From: Prorocentrum cordatum
Lineage: Eukaryota; Sar; Dinophyceae; Prorocentrales; Prorocentraceae
Reading direction: 5' to 3'
Assembly: GCA_963575745.1 (NCBI GenBank)
Contig: CAUYUJ010018463.1
Coordinates: 10,001 to 74,000, forward strand
Length of the DNA: 64,000 bases
The notes under the pieces were generated by a model. That model ran no database searches, was not told the origin of the DNA, and worked only from the letters and a program-made list of their open reading frames with translations. The translations under genes and the position numbers were made by a program. This document shows, in pieces, positions 49,701 to 60,210 of the stretch (the first letter of the stretch is position 1; each line of letters opens with the position of its first letter).

Positions 49701-51354
49701 TTCCAGAACCATTCGATAACGAGGCGTTCCAGCACAGAGCTCTTCAGCAGAATGTGAAGCACAAATGTTCCAAATAGAACAATGCCAAACGCTTAAACAT
49801 TCTGCGCCGACACTTTCTCAGCATCACCATCTGCACAGTCGTTGTAATTATCGTCCGAGTCATCATTGGCATCGTCTTGATCATGAGCAGCAGCAGCAGC
49901 AGCAGCACCATCATCATCATCATTATCACCAGTGTCGTCATCGTCGATATCATCACGACAACAGTCATCGCCATAATCGACGATGTCGTCCATCGTCATC
50001 ATCATCATAATCATCGCCAGCGTCACAACATTGCCAGCATTATAAGATAGAACGCACAGCATGTACTGCATCCAAAAAAATGCACCACATAAGTTGTATC
50101 CCACATATTGCATTTCCCATGCACCGCACTACATCGAGCGCACATCATAAGTGCAAGGACCCACTGTTTGGGATCCGCGCTGACAAACACGTTCCTTGCT
50201 CGTGTACTTGTTTAGCCAAAAAGTCCGCAACGATCGCATGCTGAGAGGAAGCGAAACGCGTACCACCACACGAGCGTAGATCATGAAGCGAGTGCAAGAC
50301 ATGGCACGGGATGGGAACGAGAAGTTGGATGCCAGGTGAGAGATGCCCACGCGTGGCCTGCCCTTCTCCAACCTCCTCCTGTCCCCTCGTCCTTCGCCCC
50401 CCCTCTCCTCCCTTCCATCTCCTCCATCACATCTCCTCCCCTCTGTTGCCCCTGTTCTTCCTGCCCTCCTGCCATCCTTCCGAGACCCCACCGCAACGGA
50501 AGCGGGCTACCTGAGTGAGCCTCATGCCGGTGCGGCAGCATGAAGGAGGGAGAGGGGCGGGAGGAGAAGGAAACAGCACCAGGAGGACGCAAAGGAAGCT
50601 TTGGGGCACGACGGGGTGAAGAGGGCTGGAAGACAGGGAATACAGGAGGACAAATTGCAATAACGCCAGCTTTCGGAGGTCCGCGCGGATGTCTTGGATC
50701 GGCGCTGGCCGATCCATTGGCTGCGCCCCGTCGCCGCCCCTGGCGCGCTCCGCGCGCCAGCGAGGGGGGTCCAGCGCCGACCCAGGCAACCCGCACGGAG
50801 CTCGGGAGGTCTATGTCTACGCCATGTTTCCTACTTCGAGAGACGCTATGTTCGAGAGACGGCAGACGGACAGAATGGGGTGGAGAGACGAGACTGCGTT
50901 CGCAATCCCCACCGTCAGGTGCGATACGTATGCTGTCAGCGCTTTCCTGCCCTGGGCCAGAGCGAGCTCTTCTTGGGTAGATCCTCGACCGCGAGCGCAC
51001 ACGGGGCGCGCGAGCAGCAGGGGACACCAACAGGAAGCAAGTATCGGAGGTTGGGGGGTGAGGTCGAGGTGAAACGGAGGCCCTCCACCGGGAAATATGT
51101 GTCAGCTCCGGACCGTGTCGCGGGTGACGCGCGTGCGTGCGATGCGAAGCTGCGCGACCCCAGCCCTGGCTCTGCCCGCCAGACATAGCCCCGGGCTGTC
51201 GCCCTGGCCCCCGCCCCATCATCTCGCCCGAGTCTCAGCCCCTAGCTCTAAGACCGAGCCTCGGCACGAGCCCTCTCAACTGATCAACAGCACTTCAGGA
51301 TTCACCTGGGCTCCTCTGGATACACGGTTTCCCCCGGGGCCGTAGGCGACCCAA
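49701..51354. other. No supported gene; CAG/CAT-rich patch
   Basis: A CAG/CAT-rich low-complexity stretch lies at about 49890-50010 and pyrimidine-rich tracts near 50370-50470. Overlapping frames of 100-310 codons on both strands have no motif and follow the GC-rich base composition. Confidence 0.5.
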
Positions 51355-51357
51355 GGA

Positions 51358-52345
51358 GGAAGGAGCAGGAGGAGGAGGAGGAGGAGGAGGAGGAGGGAGG
51401 AGGAGGAGGAGGAGGAGGAGAGGGGAGGAGGGAGCAGGAGAGGAGGTGGAGGAGGCGGAGGAGAGGAGAAAGAGGAGAAGGAGGAGGAGGAGGAGGGAGG
51501 AGGGGGAGGGGGAGGAGGAGGAGATGGAGGAGAGGAGGAGGAGGAGGAGGAGGAGGAGGAGGAGGAGGAGGAGGAGAAGGAGGAGGAGATGGAGGAGGGG
51601 AAGGAGGGGGAGGAGGCGGAGGAGGAGGAAAAGGAGGAGGAGGAGAGGAGGAGGACGGGTCGCCTGAGCCCTTCGGAGAAACCCTCCACCTCTGGATTCC
51701 TCAGGCATGGCCAAGCTCTTGCTTCCCCCTCCGAACAGCAGTGCATCTGCCCTCGCCGATCGCCGCACACCACCCCGCAGCGCCTTGGGGTCGAGTCCGC
51801 AGCAGGGGGAGGAGGAGGAGGAGGCGAAGGAGGAGGAGGAGGAGGAGGAGGCACAGCGTCATCAAAAGGGGGAGGAGGATGAGGAGGAGGAGGAGGAGAA
51901 GGAGGAGGAGAAGGAGGAGCAAACGACACGCTGAAGGAGGAGAAGGAGGAGGAGGAGGAGGAGGAGGCACAGCGTCGTCGAAAGAGAGAGGAGGAGGAGG
52001 AGGAGGAGGACGTGGAGGAGGAGGAGGAGGCACAGCGTCATCACAAGGGGGACGAGGAGGAGGAGGAAAACAAGGAGGGAGAGTGGGCAGCGCGGCTGCC
52101 AATACCGGCTCACACGCACGACGGACTCTCAAAACCCTGGCCCGCGCCAGAAGTTGAACAGCACTGGCCACAGGAAGTGCGGAGAGGAGAAGGAGGAAGG
52201 GGAGGAACAAACAGTCAGGATGGCATAGGGCTGCGCGCCAGACTGACCCAAGTCTGGCTTGAAAGGAGCAGTCTTGAGAGAGTGGGAGGAGGAGGAGGAG
52301 GAGGAGGAGGAGGAGGAGGAGGAGGAGGAGGAAAAGGAGGAGAAG
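51358..52345. repeat. (GGA)n-rich purine tract, about 1 kb
   Basis: Long GGA/GAGGA arrays are interrupted by short unique stretches (51660-51800, 52090-52280). Within it the word GAGGCACAGCGTC recurs at least three times, showing a higher-order duplication. Poly-Glu, poly-Gly and poly-Ser frames are artefacts. Confidence 0.95.
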
Positions 52346-52925
52346 CTCAGGAGTGACCAAGTTCTGACGCTCCTCGCGCCCGCGTTGATGGGACAAGGGT
52401 CATTGTCGCAGGTACTCAGACTCCCCCTGCCCATCATAACCCTGCTTGGACAGAATAACAGAAGAGACCAAAACCATGGTACGCTTCTGGCTGACATGAT
52501 GATATTATTGTTCGCCGCTCGCTCGAACCACTTCGTAGCCCAGCGCAGACGGGCGCAACATGATTGCCGCCAAGATGGCTGGCCGCAGCTTCTCGCACAG
52601 CGCCACACGAAGCATGCCCAAGTGCACACCACATTCAGTATCGAAACTGAAGATCTGCAATATGCCTTGAGTGAACACCAAGCCCTTATATCTTGAAAAA
52701 CTGTCTGAGCGACGTGTTGAAATCACACTACAGCCAAAGCACAGGGAGCATGCCCCTCGTCGAGGCTTACTTCGGGTGGACACTGCAACACACGCACCAG
52801 CAGAATACCTCTTTGCCCGTACCCCCTCCCCTCCAACAAATAGTCAACGCGGAGACCCCCATGTGGGCATCTCATTTCTGGCACTCCCGTCTGCAAGTGT
52901 CTTAGTAAGAGAATATTTGCCTGTC
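52346..52925. other. No supported gene
   Basis: This is unique-looking DNA between two repeat blocks. Frames are below 150 codons and overlap. Confidence 0.5.
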
Positions 52926-52929
52926 TGAG

Positions 52930-54540
52930 GAAGATGCAGTGCAAGCCGCCGGAGGCGTCCCCGCCATCGGGGCGCGAACGGGCAAATGTCTTCACCCCTG
53001 CCGGCTCCCCCTTGAGGTGCTACATCGCGATGAACAGCAGGCTCTGAGCAGACAGAAGTCCAATCGACCAAACAGGCAAACCGCCTAAGGCATCCAAACA
53101 ATCAGGGCGCGAGCTGGCAAACATCCCCATCCCTGGCGGATCCCCCTTGGGGTGCACAACGCCACGCCTGCCACGTAAGCATGGGCACCTGAAAAAAGAG
53201 AGAAGTCTGATCAAAACCGAACAAAATCAAGCCGTCTGAGACATCTCCACCACCTGGGCGCGAACAAGCACATGTTCCCAACTCTGGCGGCTCCCCCGCA
53301 GGGCGCTCAGACGCCACACCTGCCGCATCGCGGTAATCATGGCGCTCTGGAAACATAAAAATCCGTTCAATCAGTAGGCAAACCGACGAACAGATTCCCA
53401 CCACTGGGGCGCAAATACGCGCATGTCCCCACCCCAAGCGGCTTCCCCTTGGGGTGCTCAAATGCCACGCCTGCTACATCGCAATGAGAACGGGGCTCTG
53501 AAAAGAAAGAAACCTGATCAACCAAGCAGGCAAACTGCCCGAGACATCCCCATCAGCTGGACGCGACGGGCAGATGCCCCCGCCCCTGGCGGCTCCTCCT
53601 TTCGGCTCGGAAGTGCCACGTCTGCTGCATCGGGATGAGCGTGGGGCTCTGAACAGAAAGGTGTTCGATCGACCAAGCAGGCAAGCTGCCTGACGCATCC
53701 CCATAAAAGGGGCGCCGACGGGCAAACGCCTCACCCGCCCCCCCCCCCGGCGGCTCCTCCTTGGGGCGCCCGGGTGCCACGCCCGCTGCATCGCCATGAG
53801 CACGAGGCTCCGAAACAAGAGAGAGAAGTCCAGTCCACCGAGCAGGCACACCGCCCGAGGTACCCCCACCATCGGGGGCGGGAACGGGCAAACGTCCCCT
53901 CCCCATGGCGGCTCCCCCGAAGGCGCTCTGGCGCCACGCCATGCTGCATCGCGACGAGCACGGGGCTCTGACAAGAGAGAAGCCTGATCAACCGAACGGG
54001 CAAACTGCCCGAGGCATCCCCACCACCTGGGCGCGAACGGGGGCAAATGTCCCCACCCCTGGCGGCTCCGCCTTGGGGTGATCAGACGCCGCGCACACTA
54101 CATCGCGATGAGCATGGGGCTTCGGAAAAACCGTAGTCCAATCGACCAAAGAGGCAAGCCGCTCGAGGCATCCCCACGATCTGAGCGCCAACGCCTGGCT
54201 GCTCCTTCATGGGGCACTCAAATGCCACGCCTGCTACATCGTAACGAGCATGGGGGCCTGAAAAGACAGCCGTCCAATCAGTCAAACAGGCAAACCGCCT
54301 GAGATATCCCCACAAGCTGGGCGCCAATGGGCGACTGTCCCCACCCCTGGCGACTCCTCCTTGGGGTGCTCAAATCCCACACCTGCTGCATCGCGGTGAA
54401 CATGGGGCCCTAAAACAACAGAAACCCAATCAACCAAACAGGCAAACCGCCTGACACGTCCCCACAATATGGGAGCGAAAGGGCAAATGTCCCCACCCCT
54501 GGCGGCCGCACGCCTGCTGCATCGCGATAAGCATGTGGCT
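52930..54540. repeat. About 150-bp tandem array, 11 degenerate units
   Basis: The landmark CCCCTGGCGGCTCC or variants recur near 53005, 53117, 53281, 53436, 53583, 53745, 53903, 54056, 54196, 54345 and 54496. Spacing is mostly 140-165 bases. Each unit also has CTGCATCGCGATGAGCA and CAACCGAACAGGCAAACTGCC-like words. Minus-strand frames across it are repeat translations. Confidence 0.9.
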
Positions 54541-54920
54541 CTGACTCTGTGAGCGATGCGTGTATAAAGATTTGAACGGGTCTGAGTATGTGCGGGTCTG
54601 CATGAGAGTGAGTCTGACTGAGAGTGAGTCGGAGTATCAATGAATATGACTGGGAATGAGTCTGAGTATGAATATGAATATGAACATGAATGCGTCTGAG
54701 CGTCAGTCAGTCTGAGCGTGTGCATCGGAGTGCAACTGGGTCTGATGACGTGCGATCTGAGCGTGAGGAGGCTGAGTGTGAGTGCATCGGAGTGCGCGGG
54801 AGTCTGAATATTGGTGGTGTGAGTGTGGCGAGAGAGAGAGAGAGAGAGTTCTGAGTATGAGCGAGTCTGCATCTGAGTGAGTCTGAATGCGGGTGAAGCC
54901 GAGTATGTGCAACATGAGTA
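54541..54920. repeat. GAGTCTGA-type low-complexity DNA
   Basis: Short words such as GAGTCTGAGTATGA and GCGTCTGAGCGT alternate irregularly, ending with a GAGAGAGAG run near 54832-54848. Confidence 0.75.
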
Positions 54921-55234
54921 CGAGTGAGGCGGGCGGGCGTGAGGAGGCGGAGGCGTCCCAGTGACAACAAGAAACCCGAAGTTCGGAGATGGGGAACGAT
55001 TAGGAAAACATCAACCCTGCGATCGAACAGAGAGAACGAATGAGCACAAATCGATTGCCCGTGAATGTTGCCAAATCCTGGCTGGTCGCCCGGCAACGCG
55101 AACTCGTAGCCAACAACAATACGCTCACATATCCCACTGCGCCTGAGGCACGATTGCGCTTACGCCCGCTGCGCTTGGCGCGTGCACGCTGCCAGCCCCA
55201 CAGAATGAGGGTATTAGCGTGCCGCTGCACTAGA

Positions 55235-55399
55235 CTCAAGTCGGGCCTGTCCTCCTACGGGGGAATGGTGGACGAAGGAGAAAAAATAGTCCCAAAAATA
55301 TGTACCAAAATGGTCGAACTAATGCTCCAAACATCGTCCCTGTATTTTGTTTGGACTAGGTCTGAAGAGTCCCCCTTTTGAGGGACAGGCCCGCCTTAA
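55235..55399. mobile_element. MITE-like element, copy 1 (165 bp)
   Basis: The terminal regions are inverted: CTCAAGTCGGGCCTGTCC at the left and the complement of GGACAGGCCCGCCTTAA at the right, followed inward by CGGGGG and CCCCC. Flanks CACTAGA (55228-55234) and CACTGGA (55400-55406) form a near-perfect target duplication. There is no coding capacity. Confidence 0.75.
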
Positions 55400-55406
55400 C
55401 ACTGGA

Positions 55407-55928
55407 CGCAAAAAAATGCCCGCCAGCCCCACCTGCAGGAGAGCCCAAAATCGAATCGACAAGTCGGATCGGAAGTCGACATGAGTCGGATCGGCGAAAA
55501 GCGGCAGCCGCGTCGGGAAACGTCGAATCGCCAGAAATCGGCAGGCTGATATGCCTCCAATAAGAGACAGGAACCCAAATCGGAATCCCAGGTCGAATCG
55601 AATCGGAATCGGAAGCCATCGAAATAGAATCGAACCGAATCGGAGGAGTCGAAACGAGCCCTGCTCCTGTGGGGAGCCAAGCTGCGCACGAGAAGAAATG
55701 CCAAAACATGGAAAAACAAAAAAACCTTCGGCCGCACAGCTGCTTGAACCTCAGCCTCGCAGGCTGCTCCTCCTCCTCCTCCTCCTCCTCCTCCTCCTCC
55801 TCCTCTCCTCCTCCTCTTCCTCCTCTCCTCCCTCCTCCTCCTCCTCCTCCTCCTCCTCCTCCTCCTCCTCCTCCTCCTCCTCCTCCTCCTCCTCCTCCTC
55901 CTGAATGTCTCACATGTACCTGACTAGG
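55407..55928. repeat. GAATCG-rich and (TCC)n tracts
   Basis: GAATCGGA/GTCGGATCG words fill 55445-55650, and a (TCC)n tract of about 140 bases spans 55765-55903. The segment separates the two MITE-like copies. Frames here are repeat translations. Confidence 0.85.
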
Positions 55929-56092
55929 CTTAAGTCAGGCCTGTCCCCCTCCAGGGGGATTCTGGGCGAATAATTTTAAATACGCACACCAAATACTCCC
56001 ATAATGCTTAAAAATAGTCCATCAAATCGTCCCCATACTATGTTCGACTATTGTTTAAGATCACTCCTGTAGAGGGAGAGGCCCGACTTCAG
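55929..56092. mobile_element. MITE-like element, copy 2 (164 bp)
   Basis: The ends are inverted: CTTAAGTCAGGCCTGTCC on the left and the complement of GGGAGAGGCCCGACTTCAG on the right. It is flanked by a perfect six-base duplication ACTAGG (55923-55928 and 56093-56098). Terminal words and length match copy 1. The interior is AT-rich and non-coding. Confidence 0.8.
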
Positions 56093-57130
56093 ACTAGGAC
56101 ATATATTTCCTGAGCTACTGCAAATACAACACTGCACTGCTACATTCTCAGCAGGTGCACAAACAGGCAACCAGGACGCCCTATTGCCTCACGCATCAGG
56201 CTCTAGTAAGAAGCACCTAGTAAGAAGCACCGACTTGCCCAGTTTATCAGACGCTGATGTACGAGGTTGTTAAACTCGCGCGACTCTCATGAACCCAAGC
56301 GGACTACCGACATTCTTACCTCCGGATCGTATCCCCTGAGCAGCACAGTGACTCTGCGCTCCCGAGCGCCACGACCCCCATGCCATGGCCAGCAGACTCG
56401 CGCCGCTGGAGGCCACGACCCGTTCTGCACGAAGCCTGCAGCACCGCGCCCCCGGGGCCACGGACCCTCCCGCAACATCAGTGGCCCGCGCCCCCGAATC
56501 CTCGAACACTCGCAACATAATGGGCGCCCCCGAGAGCACGATCCAATGGTTGGAAGACTGACCGCGCTCCCGAAGCCACGACCTCTCGAGACAGAGAAGC
56601 GAAGGCAACAGAGACTTGCCGTCGGCGTGCGAGGACCCTTGCCTGTCGTCCCTCTCGCCTCCGCAAACCCTCCAAGCAGCAGCCCACGCTCACGAGTTAC
56701 CCGGAGATGCCGTGGCCAGCGCCCGGAGGAAAGCACCCCTGTTCGTTGCCTTGCAGGGTCCCTTATGCTGCCCCTGGGGCCGAGCCCCCCGGTCGGCGCG
56801 CGCGGTCGGAAGACGCCCCCGCCGGGTGCGTCCTGGGGCCTGGTTCGGCCCGCGGGCGGCCCCAGGACGGCCCGAGAGCGCCCCGCAGCGATCCCCCGCA
56901 CGCCCAGGGTCGGCACGCCGCTCACGGGCCCCGTGCCCCTCCAGGGAGCTCCCCCAAAACGAGAGGGCCCAGCGGCGCAGCCCGCATGCGCTCCGGTGGC
57001 CCAGCCCAGCACGCAGCCCCCCCCCCCCACGTGTTCGCTGAGCGCCAAGGACCACGGCCCCCTTGGCAGCGCCTCGCGCGGTGGCTGGACCGCGTAGTCC
57101 AGCCAGCGACGCCACGGAGAGGAGAGGCCC
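56093..57130. other. GC-rich, no supported gene
   Basis: Long frames are open on both strands because of high GC. None shows a motif. There is nothing beyond base composition to report. Confidence 0.5.
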
Positions 57131-57136
57131 CATGTG

Positions 57137-57380
57137 TAGGAACAGTCGTAAAACACCCAGGACTGGAGCCAGCCCCAAGCATGACACGGGAACAGACGTA
57201 GAACGCTACTAAGAACTAGTGCCCCACGGAAGGCCCAGCTCATGGGAACACACGCAGAACAGATAGGACTGGAGCCACAGGAGTGGGGTAATATATAGGA
57301 ACATACGCAACACACACAGACAGAAATTGTGCCACAGGAAGGCCCCGATCTATAGGAACACCCGTGAAACACCGAGGCCA
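57137..57380. repeat. Tandem repeat, about 50-56 bp unit
   Basis: Five degenerate units share the core GGAACACACGCAGAACA, starting near 57139, 57188, 57243, 57298 and 57354. Confidence 0.75.
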
Positions 57381-57419
57381 GCAGTCACCAGAGAGGGGCA
57401 CTCGGAAGGCACATACGTA

Positions 57420-57839
57420 ACGCATACACAAACATACACACATACATACATGCATGCATACAGACGTACATACGTACGTACATACATACACACAATTAAG
57501 CACGCGTACATGCACGCATACATGCATACGTATATACCTGCAAACATGCATAAGTGCACACATGCATATACATACATGCATACGCATACATACATATACG
57601 TAAACAGACATATACATACATACATACATGCATACATACATGCATGCACGCATGTAAACGAACATACATACATACATACATACATACGTACATACATACA
57701 TACATACGTGCATGCATGCATGCATGCATGCATGCATGCAGACCAACCTACCTGCCAACCTAGCTACATACCTACATACACACAGGCAGACTGACAGACA
57801 GACACACATACATACATACGCACGTACGTACACACACAC

Positions 57840-57924
<85 letters not shown>

Positions 57925-58980
57925 TATACATACCTACATACATACATACATACGTACGTACGTACGTCCGTACATACATACATACATACATGCACACATA
58001 CATATATACATACATATATACATACATACACACACATACATACATACATATCTACATACATACATACAGATGTACATACATACATACAAACATACATACA
58101 TGCATACATGCATAGACATGCAGTTACGCATACAGACATGCGTATGTCCATACATGCATGAATACATACATGGCTACATACAAACAAACAATAAAACAAA
58201 CAAACAAACAAACAAACGTACGTACGTACGTACATACACACATGCATACAGACATACATTCATGCACACATACATACGAACATACATACAGACATGCATC
58301 TGTACATACATCTGAACATACGTACGTACATACAAGCATACAGACAGACAGGCAGGCAGACAGACAGGCAAACCGACATACAGGCATCCACACACATACA
58401 TGTATACATGCATACATTCGTGCATGCAGGCATTCATACACACAGACAGAAGAGTTGACCGACATACGTACATATTCACACATTCAGACATACAGACATA
58501 CAGGCATAAAGACATAGATACATACAGATTGACACGCATACATACATACATACATACATACAGACAGACTGCCGCTCAAACATACACACATACAGACCGA
58601 CAGACAGACTGAAATACATACATACGGGCACCCAGACAGACATACGTATACACATGCGTACATAAATGCATATAGACAGACAAACACACAGAAGTACATA
58701 CACACATCTACATATACATTTAGATATACCTAAACATATACATACATGCAGTCAGACATGCATACACACTGACATGCATACGTACAGGCATACAGGCAAA
58801 CAGACATGCATACATACAGACATACATACAGACATAAAGACATACAGACATGCGTACAGACATACTGACATACATACATAGACACATACATGCACGTCTA
58901 CATGCGTGCATACATGCATACCCAATGTACCTACATACCTACCCGCCTTTCTACATACATGCATGCATGCAGGCATCTAT
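57420..58980. repeat. (ACAT)n and CATACA array, 1.5 kb
   Basis: ACAT tetranucleotide repeats include a pure hexamer-like CACATA run at about 57840-57925, plus GCAT and GACA variants. Because stop codons are rare in the repeated words, frames of up to 340 codons are open on both strands; I do not accept these as genes. Confidence 0.95.
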
Positions 58981-58983
58981 ATA

Positions 58984-59404
58984 TGTATCCCCCGCCGTCT
59001 GGCCGTGCCATGCGCGAAGCGCCCACTATACAAGGTGGCGCTCAGTTTTCTCTGGAGAGGCAGCGACACGCCATAGGCCGAGCCAGATCAAACCAGGATC
59101 AACTCGAGATTAGGTCGAACACGTCATCTGCAGGCTGAGGTTGCAGAGGAAAAAGAGAACAAAGAGGGAGGGAGGGAGGGAGACTTGAGCAAAGGTGGCC
59201 ATCGGACACGATGGGCGGCAACGCGACCGACGGCGAGAATTCAAATACGTGTGGAACACTGAACTGTATCCCCCGCCGTCTGGCCGTACCATGCGCGAAG
59301 CGCCCACTATACAAGGTGGCGCTCCGTTTTCTCTGGAGAGGCAGCGACACGCCATAGGCCGAGCCAGATCAAACCAGGATTAAATCGTGATTAGATCGAA
59401 CACG
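58984..59404. repeat. Pair of 140-bp direct repeats beside the DIRS-like element
   Basis: 58984-59123 and 59265-59404 are near-identical over 140 bases, both starting TGTATCCCCCGCCGTCTGG and ending with a TCGAACACG word. They are separated by 141 bases of unrelated sequence. They lie 54 bases beyond the end of the DIRS-like coding sequence and may be part of its terminal repeats. Confidence 0.8.
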
Positions 59405-59458
59405 CCAAAACAGACAATAGCCCAAAACAGTCGAATGGCCAGAGGCCGTAAAATTCAT

Positions 59459-60210
59459 TTACAATCTAGACATAACATTATGCATAGCGGTCGCCCTTCG
59501 GTAAACGATAGCATCATCGAAGAGGAGCGACAACTGACGACACAAGGGCGAGGGGTAAGCTTCGGCGACGGCGGTCCAAAATCGACCGTCGGGGGCCCGA
59601 CCCTCAAGGACTTGGCGGGGGCGACCGCTGCGGCTGCAGCACCCGTGCACACGCTTGCATACTTTGACAAGTGGCGAGAGGTCGAGGTGGGCGGCCAAAA
59701 AAAATGTGCGCTTCCTCCAAGGCGCGCCCCATTGGCAAAAATCAGTGTTGACAAGAGTCCAGGCTCTGGACCGAATGAGAGACGCAACAGCGGGGGCGAG
59801 CCAGATTCGCGAGGTGCTTGGATTCTCCATAGAGCAAAGCACTTCCATGCGCTGGAGCGACATTGAAAACCTCAGCATTAGATTCCCAAAATCGACTGCA
59901 GACTGGGAGGAAGCACTCAAATCAGGCAGACCAAGAACGTGCGTATCAGAGCGGAGGCGCGGGGGGCCTGGTTGAATATCGCGGGCCCTCGACCAACTCC
60001 CACACGGAGTGCCGAGATGCAACCCAAGCACCAGACCCCCCAAGATCCAGCCGCGCACAAGTCGGCGTTTGGCGGGGTCCCTCAGATCGCACTCAGCCCC
60101 GTGACGGATGTCCCAAGCCAAAACGCGGTACCCGCGTCGACTCATGGCACGGCTGAGACGCCCTGAGCCCGAGAACACTTCCAAGAACACCCGCACCTTC
60201 AGCACACCTG
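59459..60210 (-). CDS. Methyltransferase-like domain of the DIRS-like element
   Basis: About 245 residues follow the recombinase in a shifted frame. Motifs in order are FLEVFSGSGRLS (motif-I-like), VLAWDI, the acidic ECDLRDP, LGTPCGSWSRARD with a PC pair, CSMENPSTSRIW (ENP), CQWGAPWRKRT and the end GRFWTAVAEAYPSPLC. PC and EN at these places recall motifs IV and VI of C5 cytosine methyltransferases. The same sequence of landmarks occurs in the LINE C-terminus. A frame shift at 60200 separates it from the recombinase stop. Whether it binds S-adenosylmethionine or is catalytic cannot be told. Confidence 0.65.

Noticed and set aside
50281-51222. Minus-strand frame of 313 codons
   Set aside because: Composition is Arg/Ser/Pro-rich, equally long frames overlap on the other strand, and no domain is visible.
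52930-54540. CRISPR-like array
   Set aside because: Units are about 150 bases, degenerate throughout, without short identical repeats and unique spacers; the genome also looks eukaryotic.
56267-57372. Frames of 276 and 361 codons on opposite strands
   Set aside because: They overlap almost fully in GC-rich DNA and the 50-56 bp repeat; neither shows a motif.
57240-58259. Minus-strand frame of about 339 codons rich in Tyr, Val, Cys and Met
   Set aside because: It is translation of the (ACAT)n array; similar frames are open on the other strand and in other phases.
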